A DNA stretch of 52,489 bases from the NCBI GenBank assembly GCA_020353515.1, contig CP070695.1, forward strand, positions 3,108,943-3,161,431. Reading direction: 5' to 3'. Made by a program: the position numbers and the translations under genes. Positions 35,607 to 42,745 of this stretch are shown piece after piece (the first letter of the stretch is position 1; each line of letters starts with the position of its first letter). The notes below the pieces were generated by a model. It searched no databases and had not been told where the DNA came from. It saw nothing but the letters and a program-made list of their open reading frames with translations. The DNA is from Candidatus Heimdallarchaeota archaeon (GTDB lineage: Archaea > Asgardarchaeota > Heimdallarchaeia > Hodarchaeales > Hodarchaeaceae).

Positions 35607-37256
35607 TTAAGACTCCTTTGGACTTCCTAGAGCTGTTTTTGATGGAATAAGCGGGCCAAAAATGTCTTCCGCAATTCCTACAGCAGGATCGAAAACATTT
35701 GCTTGACCAATCCATTCATCGATTTGCTCTTGGAATGCTAAACAGAACCTAGCTAGGAAAGTATCTAAACTAATTTTAAGTTCAGGGTCAATTTTATTAG
35801 CAAAAATAGTAGCAATGAGCTCTTTTTTCTCGGTCCCTGCTTTAGCTTGTACGGTAAACACCTTTCCATGACGAACAAGATCCAAAACTGCTGATTGGTC
35901 ACTTAATCCCTCAAAGAACGTACTAATGGCTGATAAAGCTCCAGCTACAAGAGCTAAGTCTTTTTGTGTAATTTTACTTTGATCAGATCGATCAAATTCA
36001 TAATTAAACAAGCACATTCCGCTTGTGGAGACAAGAAGAAGGTAAATTTCGAGAGGATCAAATGAATCTGCCACAAAAAAAAGTGGAAACAATCCAAGGA
36101 CAGCAACTCCAATAAGAACATAACTAATCACACTAGTACTTTGGGGAAGTATGAAAAGTCCTATCACTAATCCAAATCCAACACCTTGTAGTAAGAAGAT
36201 GAAACTGAGTGCAAAATATCGCCCTACTGAGTCTAGGGGGCTTATATCAGCCCAGATTGCACTATCAAGAGAAGGGTGAAACATAGAAAAACTTACTCCT
36301 AAGAGGTAGGCTGAGAAATAGAACATTATCGGATTTTCACTAAGGCCTACAATTAACGCGGAAATAACTATCCCATACACCCCCATTACAATAAGATTCT
36401 TTCGCCCAAAGCGGTCGGCAAACCATCCCATTGGAATCACACAAATTAAGTCACCAAAGAAAACTATGATCCAGAATAGGTTTCTTTGATCGAATTGAGA
36501 CATTCCAAAGAAAGGAAGATTAATCCACAGATCGGAGTAACGAAATTGACCAATCTGGGAGATCGTGGCAAATGCAATGCCTAACATAAGGTATATGAAA
36601 AATCTTGAAACCAAATAGATTTTAACTGATCTGCGATTAAGAATTTGTTGAATCGGAGTAGGAAATTCATCATTCACCCAAGGAGATACTGATTGAGAGA
36701 TGTAATAAAAGATCAACGCAGAAAGAATTGTAAAACAACCAATAATGACCAAAGGTGGCTTAAAATCCCAGTTTAAAAGTTCAGCAATTGGAATAATGCT
36801 TAATGATAAGATTGCACTTAAAAATAGTGCACTAGCATAAATTTTCCCACGATGTTGAAGATCTGCATGCCCAGCATAGAGAGCACCTGCTCCTGTTGCC
36901 AAAATACCAAGAAAAATACCTAGCATAGGCAAACCAAATAGAATAAAAATAACAAAATCGACACCTAGAACTATCAAAAAGAGAGAGACACCCGTCATTA
37001 ATAGTGATCCTGTGATTAAAGGTTTAAGTAATTGTGGATTCTTATCAATCACATGTCCTGTGAGAAACAACGAAACAGTAGCAAGAAATGTAGTTACGAA
37101 TAATATAACCACTCCTAGATTGAAAATATCTTTAGTTATATCCATCTGAAAAGTTTCACTAAGCAGATCAAAGGCATAGACCAGGAGAAATAGCGGAGTA
37201 AGTAACCATACAACGGTAATAGGTAATATAATAAAGAAAATCCTCGTGATTTTCAT
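35607..37256 (-). CDS. MFS transporter with C-terminal longin-like domain (copy 2)
   Basis: A 549-residue paralogue of the MFS gene downstream. The carrier part (about 10-403) has the same loop motif GWFADRFGRKN and the same HPSLDSAIWADISP segment. The tail (406-549) shares many fixed positions with copy 1: G-x-x-x-FxYxF near its start, a GALxAxS helix, LVRHG, TIFANKxDPEL, a Trp near 515, FDxAVxIAExxFGPL and a final PS. These invariant residues mark a conserved domain, not a random extension. The two genes are about 200 bases apart and separately promoted or loosely coupled. Their divergence is large, so the duplication is not recent. Confidence 0.83.
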   Translation of the reverse strand: MKITRIFFIILPITVVWLLTPLFLLVYAFDLLSETFQMDITKDIFNLGVVILFVTTFLATVSLFLTGHVIDKNPQLLKPLITGSLLMTGVSLFLIVLGVDFVIFILFGLPMLGIFLGILATGAGALYAGHADLQHRGKIYASALFLSAILSLSIIPIAELLNWDFKPPLVIIGCFTILSALIFYYISQSVSPWVNDEFPTPIQQILNRRSVKIYLVSRFFIYLMLGIAFATISQIGQFRYSDLWINLPFFGMSQFDQRNLFWIIVFFGDLICVIPMGWFADRFGRKNLIVMGVYGIVISALIVGLSENPIMFYFSAYLLGVSFSMFHPSLDSAIWADISPLDSVGRYFALSFIFLLQGVGFGLVIGLFILPQSTSVISYVLIGVAVLGLFPLFFVADSFDPLEIYLLLVSTSGMCLFNYEFDRSDQSKITQKDLALVAGALSAISTFFEGLSDQSAVLDLVRHGKVFTVQAKAGTEKKELIATIFANKIDPELKISLDTFLARFCLAFQEQIDEWIGQANVFDPAVGIAEDIFGPLIPSKTALGSPKES

Positions 37257-37409
37257 AGATACACTACCTTAATGTGAACTTTATAATTTTTAAGAGGAAC
37301 AAAACTCAAATTAAAAAATGCTTCTCATGAAACTGTTAAATGGGCAGACATTTTAAAACCATATTCATCGATATTGAAGTTTTTTTGTGCCAGACTCGGT
37401 GAAAAACAT

Positions 37410-39095
37410 ATGAAAAAGACACCAATCACAGTAATCAAACTAGGTGGTAGTTTAATCACTTTTAAGAGAGACAAATATCTTATTGATCAATATCTAGATC
37501 AGATAGATCGTTTCATGTCAAGTTCAGGTTTATTACAGGAATTAAGCCTTAAGATTTTAGATTTAATTAATTTCTATCATTTAAGGAAAATTTTTAAGAA
37601 TTTATCATCAGATTTGGCTCAGAATCCCAAAAAGAAGATTGTAATAATACATGGGGCTGGTTCAATTGGTCATTCGTTAGTTTTACACTTATTGAAGAAT
37701 AATGCAGACTTAGAAACTGTTTATCCAATAATTAAGCTCACGGTAGCAATTCAGAATCAAATTATAGTCTCAGAAGCTATAAAACATGGAATTAATGCTA
37801 TTTCTTTTCCATCACATCTGATAATGAGGGGAAAACCAACAGAAAAAACATCTGTGAAGAGAACAGATTCCACTGATTTAACAGTATTTGAACAGATAAT
37901 CACCGAAACAAATGCTGTACCAGTATTCTACGGAGACGTTGGCCATTCTTCAGCTGGATGGAAAGTTTTCTCTGGAGATGTATATCCTACAGCTCTATCA
38001 AGACGTCTCAAAAAGACCTATCTTGAGTCAGCTATCTTCCTGACGAATGTTGAAGGAAAAAAAACTGGAATTTATACAAAGGATCCTAAATTTAACGATG
38101 CAGAGTTTATTTCCCTTATTGAAGTAGAAAATAACAAAATAAACTGCTTTGGTTCTGAGAAAGAGATCTTAACATTTCAAGGAGGGCAAACTACTGAAGA
38201 TTTTGATGTTACTGAAGCAATGGGAGGAAAGCTTCGTAATCTTATTGAATTAGCGAACAATCAGACACATTCTTGGGTTGTTGGTTTTGATGAATTCAAT
38301 GAGGCGTTGAATGGAGGTAATATAGGGACAAGAATTATCCCAAAAGTGACTAGAGGAATATCCGTAACTTTTCTGGGAACTGGTGATGCATTCGCTTCAG
38401 GTGGGGGAAAAAGTGCCTCAACTTTTATTAAAGTGAAGAACCAAGGAATACTTTTGGATTGTGGGCCACATACTCTACAAGCTTTGAAAAATTTAGGGAG
38501 AAAAACAAATGATATTGATCTAATTCTTATATCCCACTTTCATGGTGATCATTTTGGTGGAATTCCTTTCTTTCTATTAGAAACCACTCTTCAACAAAAT
38601 AGAACAAAACCTCTTACAATCATCGGCCCTCCAAACATCGAGAATCAAGTCAATGATTTATACTCTGTATTGTATGAAACTATCGCAAACCAAGAATATC
38701 CTTTTCCTTGTAAATTTCAAATACTTACACCAACAACTTCTCCCCTGGATATATGTGGTTTGAGGATCAAAGCTTTTAAAATGTTACACACTCCTGAAGC
38801 TCAAGGTTATAGAATAGAAACCAATAATTCCTCAATAGCTTATTCAGGTGATACTGGATGGACCGAAGAGTTACTTCCTCTAGTTAAGGACACACAACTC
38901 GCAATTTTGGAGTGTAATTTTTTCGATACAGAACTAGAAATTCATCTTAATTACCATCAATTATCAAGACTTAAATCCTTAACTGACAAGTTAGCTCTTA
39001 TTCATTTGGGATCCGAAGTTTTAGACAGATTTACCGTGTTTGAAGAAGAAGACTCAATGTTTATACCTGAAGAAGGGCAAACTATAAGATTATAA
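37410..39095 (+). CDS. isopentenyl phosphate kinase fused to an RNase Z-like metallo-beta-lactamase domain
   Basis: A 561-residue two-domain protein in one frame. Residues 1-285 form an amino-acid-kinase-type isopentenyl phosphate kinase: IKLGGSLITFK (9-19), HGAGSIGH (81-88, containing the catalytic His), PVFYGDV (171-177) and TNVEGKKTGIYTKDP (212-226). Residues 315-561 are a metallo-beta-lactamase domain of RNase Z type: FLGTGDAFASGGG (321-333), LLDCGPHT, SHFHGDH (375-381) and later metal ligands in LHTPEAQGYR and YSGDTGW. The first domain would make isopentenyl diphosphate from isopentenyl phosphate in the archaeal mevalonate route; the second is a metal-dependent hydrolase. The ATG at 37410 has GGTGA upstream; a longer TTG start at 37374 is less likely. 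I know of no such fusion. Confidence 0.85.
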   Translation: MKKTPITVIKLGGSLITFKRDKYLIDQYLDQIDRFMSSSGLLQELSLKILDLINFYHLRKIFKNLSSDLAQNPKKKIVIIHGAGSIGHSLVLHLLKNNADLETVYPIIKLTVAIQNQIIVSEAIKHGINAISFPSHLIMRGKPTEKTSVKRTDSTDLTVFEQIITETNAVPVFYGDVGHSSAGWKVFSGDVYPTALSRRLKKTYLESAIFLTNVEGKKTGIYTKDPKFNDAEFISLIEVENNKINCFGSEKEILTFQGGQTTEDFDVTEAMGGKLRNLIELANNQTHSWVVGFDEFNEALNGGNIGTRIIPKVTRGISVTFLGTGDAFASGGGKSASTFIKVKNQGILLDCGPHTLQALKNLGRKTNDIDLILISHFHGDHFGGIPFFLLETTLQQNRTKPLTIIGPPNIENQVNDLYSVLYETIANQEYPFPCKFQILTPTTSPLDICGLRIKAFKMLHTPEAQGYRIETNNSSIAYSGDTGWTEELLPLVKDTQLAILECNFFDTELEIHLNYHQLSRLKSLTDKLALIHLGSEVLDRFTVFEEEDSMFIPEEGQTIRL

Positions 39096-39118
39096 GTTAA
39101 TGTAAAATTATACCGGTT

Positions 39119-39391
39119 CTATTTGATTTCTTCTGTTGTTTGGGATTGAGTTAGTTTCCATACGATGTTTGTTCTCTCTCCACTTTGATTTGGAACGACT
39201 TTATATGTTACTTTTCCCTCTACTCGCATCTGAGTCAATACCATTGGTATACGATCTGCACAGTCTTGGTTGAACATACTGACTTGTTCAATAATTTCAG
39301 TTGTAGTCGCCTCTCCTAGATCATTTAATACCAGTTCAATCCACTTTTCAGTACCAGAGAGGTTTTCTTCTGATTCCAAACCTCGTTTCAC
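39119..39391 (-). CDS. small winged-helix-like protein
   Basis: A 90-residue open frame on the minus strand, convergent with the kinase fusion and divergent from the GTPase gene. Residues 15-78 predict as helix (KWIELVLNDLG), helix (TTEIIEQVSM), helix (ADRIPMVLTQMRVEG) and two strands (KVTYKVVP, NIVWKLT), the order of a winged helix-turn-helix DNA-binding domain. It has no effector domain. It could be a transcription factor for the adjacent GTPase operon, which starts 185 bases away in the opposite direction, but no operator was identified. Short Glu-rich N-terminal and Thr/Glu C-terminal tails flank the domain. Confidence 0.65.
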   Translation of the reverse strand: MKRGLESEENLSGTEKWIELVLNDLGEATTTEIIEQVSMFNQDCADRIPMVLTQMRVEGKVTYKVVPNQSGERTNIVWKLTQSQTTEEIK

Positions 39392-39575
39392 CCAAGCTAA
39401 TAATAAGCTGATTTCTTCGAATCAATATAAAAAGGGTATCAATTAAAATATCAAGTGTTATTGTCTCTATTGGAACCTTTCCAATATTACTAAGAAAAGC
39501 TTTTGAATTGGTTCTAGATACAACCCATTAATCAACATTGATCAAGTAACATTTCAATAATCTGGAGATAGTGGT

Positions 39576-40136
39576 TTGCCTAAACGTAAGGAAATCAAAC
39601 ACATTCTGAAACTTTTACTCTTAGGTGACGGAGCGGTAGGGAAAACATCATTGATTTTACGCTTTATTGAAAATAGGTTTCGAGAAGAATATAGTATGAG
39701 TTTAGGAGTTGATTTCTTAACAAAAACAGTCCAATTTATTGATGAAAATAATAATCAACGGACTGTTTCGTTGCAAGTCTGGGACATTGCAGGACAAGCT
39801 CGACATGTTTCATACTCTCATCTTTACCTAACAGGAGCTTCAGGCGCACTTTATGTGTTTGATTTGACACGACGAGAAACACTTCTTCATATGCAGGAAA
39901 GATGGCAATCACAAGTATTGAGAGTCTCTCCACAGTGTTTATCAATTCTTATTGGAAATAAAGCCGATTTAACTAAAGCGCGAGCATTAACTGAAGCTCA
40001 AACTAAAAGAGTTCTAGAGGCCATGCGTGTTATTGATTATATCGAAACCTCTGCAAAAACAGGAAAAAACGTTAATGAAGCTTTTCAAACCATGACGACG
40101 AGAATATTGAACGTTACTGCGAAGAAATTTTTATGA
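39576..40136 (+). CDS. Rab/Ras-type small GTPase
   Basis: A 186-residue GTPase with the full motif set: P-loop GDGAVGKTS (17-25), switch I around EEYSMSLGVDF (38-48), G3 WDIAGQ (69-74) with the catalytic-type Gln74, NKAD (128-131) and ETSAK (157-161). The GVDF and WDIAGQ segments are closest to the Rab family. Unusual points: Ser42 stands where Rab proteins have the Mg-binding Thr, the residue after Q74 is Ala, and the C-terminus has no Cys for prenylation, so membrane attachment needs a partner. The start is TTG at 39576 with GGAG eight bases upstream, a good fit. It is the first gene of a bicistron with the longin/roadblock protein. Confidence 0.93.
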   Translation: MPKRKEIKHILKLLLLGDGAVGKTSLILRFIENRFREEYSMSLGVDFLTKTVQFIDENNNQRTVSLQVWDIAGQARHVSYSHLYLTGASGALYVFDLTRRETLLHMQERWQSQVLRVSPQCLSILIGNKADLTKARALTEAQTKRVLEAMRVIDYIETSAKTGKNVNEAFQTMTTRILNVTAKKFL

Positions 40137-40145
40137 GGATTATCC

Positions 40146-40916
40146 ATGTCTTTAGAGAAGTTCAAAGCAGTTAAAGCTTTTTTTATCTTCCAAAAAGAAA
40201 CAGGAAGCACATTATTTACTCGATCTTATGAGACTCAAGATACAAAGACTCCAGATGCACATCTAGTAGTAGCTTTTTTGACAGCTATGTTCTCTTTCGC
40301 TAAATCATCATCTTTAAGTGATCTTCGAGTTGTAGATATGACTGATCTTCGCTTTTCGTTCATTGAAAGAGGTGGTTTAGTTTTTGCTATCTTGGCATCA
40401 CCTCTCGTTAGTCCTTTAGACTTACAGTTTAAATTGACCACCATAGGAAGTCTATTTTTAGCAGAATATGGATCAACAGTTGATGAAATGCAACTCGTTG
40501 ATACAGAGATCTTTGATAAATTCACAAGTCATGTTGATGAAGTATTCTTAGGCGAAACCCGTGAAATGCTGACCAGTTCAAAAAATGCAGCTCTTTTCTA
40601 CCTTAAAAAATTGGTACAAGACAAGAATATTGGGGCGCGAGGAGCCATGATTGTTTCGTTTACTGGGGATATATTAGTTGAATACAAAATGGATCAAAAA
40701 CGTATGGCAGGAGCCATCCGCTTGTTAAACGTATCAACTTATATGAGGAATTTACGATATTTAGTAGTTTCTTCAGAAGCAACTAATTTGGTTGCTTATA
40801 AAATTAGCGAAGGACTTCTACTTTATGTAGATGGGAATCCTGACATAGGACTTGAAAGTCTTGTTGTTAAAGTCTCCGATACAGTTAGACAGGTTAAAGA
40901 GATCATCCCTCATTAA
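40146..40916 (+). CDS. longin plus roadblock/LC7-type protein, likely GTPase partner
   Basis: A 256-residue protein starting nine bases after the GTPase stop, with GAGGA before its ATG. Residues about 8-120 have a longin-like order: strand hairpin (AFFIFQKETGSTLFTRSY), helix (HLVVAFLTAMFSFA), strands (LRVVDM, LRFSFI, LVFAILA) and a helix. Residues about 145-256 match roadblock/LC7 folds: helix (LFYLKKLVQ), strand hairpin (GAMIVSFTGDILVEY), helix (MAGAIRLLN), strands (RYLVVSSE, NLVAYKIS, LLLYVDG) and a last helix. In bacteria MglB (roadblock) activates the GTPase MglA, and in eukaryotes longin and roadblock proteins build GEF and GAP complexes; a regulator of the neighbouring GTPase is the obvious role. 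Confidence 0.82.
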   Translation: MSLEKFKAVKAFFIFQKETGSTLFTRSYETQDTKTPDAHLVVAFLTAMFSFAKSSSLSDLRVVDMTDLRFSFIERGGLVFAILASPLVSPLDLQFKLTTIGSLFLAEYGSTVDEMQLVDTEIFDKFTSHVDEVFLGETREMLTSSKNAALFYLKKLVQDKNIGARGAMIVSFTGDILVEYKMDQKRMAGAIRLLNVSTYMRNLRYLVVSSEATNLVAYKISEGLLLYVDGNPDIGLESLVVKVSDTVRQVKEIIPH

Positions 40917-40953
40917 AAGTTTTAGAGAATTCTTCGATAAGCGAGACGATTTT

Positions 40954-41421
40954 TTGACATACTTTAGGATTGCGAAAGAAGGAGATCTTCCCTATATTGA
41001 AAAAATTATTCATGAGGCATATCAACCTATTTTGGAAGCATTGTCACGACCACCAGGAGCACTAGAAAGCACTGAGGAAAAATTAAGGGACGCTCACAGA
41101 AATAACCAACTATATGGAATATATAAAGTAAAAGAAGGCCTGATTGGGACTTTTACTTTAATTCCTACAAATAGAAAAACTGTAAAGATTTCTCATTTTG
41201 CTATCAAACCTCATTTCCAAAATCAAGGTATAGGGAGTATGGTTCTTCAAGAATTAGTTAAAATGATCCAATTTCATATGCCTAAAGTAAATTCAATTTA
41301 CCTAGAGATCTATTCAAAGATTCCAAGCCATTATCAATTCTATAAACGATTTGGATTTTCTAAAATCGGAGAAAAACATATCAGAGGGGAAACAATTTTA
41401 ATTCTTTCTAAATCACTGTGA
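40954..41421 (+). CDS. GNAT-family N-acetyltransferase
   Basis: The C-terminal part holds a GNAT core: strand IGTFTLIP, then ISHFAIKPHFQNQGIGSMVL (about 80-99), where QNQGIG is the acetyl-CoA-binding loop, and the final YQFYKRFGFSKIG. The frame is open from 40852, inside the previous gene, but the GNAT fold begins at YFRIAKEGDLPYIEKII, so I place the start at TTG 40954, giving 155 residues. This start lacks a strong ribosome site and is the least certain part. It should acetylate a protein or small amine. It lies 37 bases after the longin/roadblock stop, so it may be the third gene of the GTPase operon. Confidence 0.75.
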   Translation: MTYFRIAKEGDLPYIEKIIHEAYQPILEALSRPPGALESTEEKLRDAHRNNQLYGIYKVKEGLIGTFTLIPTNRKTVKISHFAIKPHFQNQGIGSMVLQELVKMIQFHMPKVNSIYLEIYSKIPSHYQFYKRFGFSKIGEKHIRGETILILSKSL

Positions 41422-41563
41422 TTTGGTCATAGGTCCTTCCAGTCATAAGTAAAGAATAATCTGGAAGAAATTACATCTTATTCCTTGGTATCAAGTTAAC
41501 TATACAAAATTATAAGTGTTAAAGCCCTGATAAAGGGCAACACCCAATTTAGGATGAATTTAA

Positions 41564-42643
41564 ATGTTAGAAAATGATTTCGAAGGCATAAAAAAACTTC
41601 AAAGGCAATTATCAGAACTTATAGGAGTCAGTGGATATGAGAAACCTGTCATTGACTTTATTTATGGTCAAATTGAGGGCTTAGTAGATAAAACATGGAT
41701 TGATCCTCTTGGATCGCTTTTAGCTATTATAGAAGGGAAAGGAGGTAAAGAACGCATAATGATCGATGGCCATGTTGATGAGATTGGATTTATGGTTAGT
41801 TATATTGATCCGAAAGGATTCCTTCGGTTCGTACCAATAGGAGGATGGGATTCTAGAACACTCCTAGCTCAATCTGTAAAGGTTCTTGCAAATGATAATA
41901 ATGAATTTCATGGGATAATAGGTTCGAAACCTCCTCATTTAACAACTGAAAGTGAAAGGAAGAACGCAGTAAAGATAAGTGATATGTACATTGACATAGG
42001 TATGTCTACAAAAGACGCAGTAATATCTAATGGAATTCAAATAGGATCTGTTGGGACTCTCTACGATCCTTTTGTAGAATTCCCAAACAACATGGTTAAA
42101 GGTAAAGCTTTTGATGATAGAACTGCTGTTAATGTGTTAATTCATTTAATTAAAGAATTTTCAGTAAACCGTCCTTCTGACACACTCCTTTTCAGTTTTT
42201 CTACCCAGGAGGAAGTTGGTGGAAGAGGTGCTGGAGCCGCAGCATTCACTTTAGAACCTACAATGGCCTTAGCCATTGAGAATACCACTGCTGCAGATGT
42301 TCCAGGAATAAAAGATTCTGAGTGTCCTGCATACATTGGAAAGGGGCCTGCGATCTCTGTAGCAGATAGAAGTATGATTGCTCATCCTTTTATAAACAAA
42401 CGTCTAATAGATAACGCCAAACACGAAAATATCCCATACCATATAAAAAAACCAATTTTTGGTGGAACAAACGCTGGAAGAATCCATCAATCAAGAGGTG
42501 GGGTACCTTCTTCAGTTGTATCAGTTCCTTGCCGATATATTCACTCCCCGACATCTTTGTTATCATTGGAGGATATCCATCATACGATTGCTCTTGTATC
42601 AGCTTTTATTCGCAATCCAGCAAAGGTTCATTTTAACCAGTAG
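41564..42643 (+). CDS. M42-family aminopeptidase (TET-like)
   Basis: A 359-residue metallopeptidase. The metal-binding residues appear in order: H70 and D72 in IDGHVDE, D184 in KGKAFDDR, E216/E217 in STQEEVGG, E239 in ALAIENT and H327 in RYIHSPT. NAGRIHQSRGGVP (303-315) is also characteristic. Length and motifs match the M42 glutamyl aminopeptidase/TET group, whose archaeal members form large tetrahedral shells that trim peptides released by the proteasome. Position 239 carries Glu where Asp is more frequent, which could affect metal or residue preference. ATG 41564 follows an AGGATG-like ribosome site. Confidence 0.93.
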   Translation: MLENDFEGIKKLQRQLSELIGVSGYEKPVIDFIYGQIEGLVDKTWIDPLGSLLAIIEGKGGKERIMIDGHVDEIGFMVSYIDPKGFLRFVPIGGWDSRTLLAQSVKVLANDNNEFHGIIGSKPPHLTTESERKNAVKISDMYIDIGMSTKDAVISNGIQIGSVGTLYDPFVEFPNNMVKGKAFDDRTAVNVLIHLIKEFSVNRPSDTLLFSFSTQEEVGGRGAGAAAFTLEPTMALAIENTTAADVPGIKDSECPAYIGKGPAISVADRSMIAHPFINKRLIDNAKHENIPYHIKKPIFGGTNAGRIHQSRGGVPSSVVSVPCRYIHSPTSLLSLEDIHHTIALVSAFIRNPAKVHFNQ

Positions 42644-42685
42644 ATCCTTCCTTTCTTAAGCGAAAGTAATTCATGACTAAATACC

Positions 42686-42693
42686 CTTATATG
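42686..42693 (+). promoter_or_regulatory. candidate TATA box of the HEAT/winged-helix gene
   Basis: CTTATATG lies about 53-60 bases before ATG 42746. With a start site about 25 bases past the TATA centre, the leader would be around 30 bases and would include the GGGAG ribosome site at 42737-42741. Pattern-based only. Confidence 0.35.
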
Positions 42694-42745
42694 TTTGTGT
42701 TCAGTATCAAGACTAGAATCAAATATTTGATATTTTGGGAGCAGA

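Noticed and set aside
40852..40953. 34-codon N-terminal extension of the GNAT protein
   Set aside because: It overlaps the end of the longin/roadblock gene and precedes the start of the GNAT fold.
41536..41551. Hairpin GCCCT/AGGGC before the M42 peptidase gene
   Set aside because: Only five base pairs, with no T tract or conserved motif, so no riboswitch or terminator is claimed.
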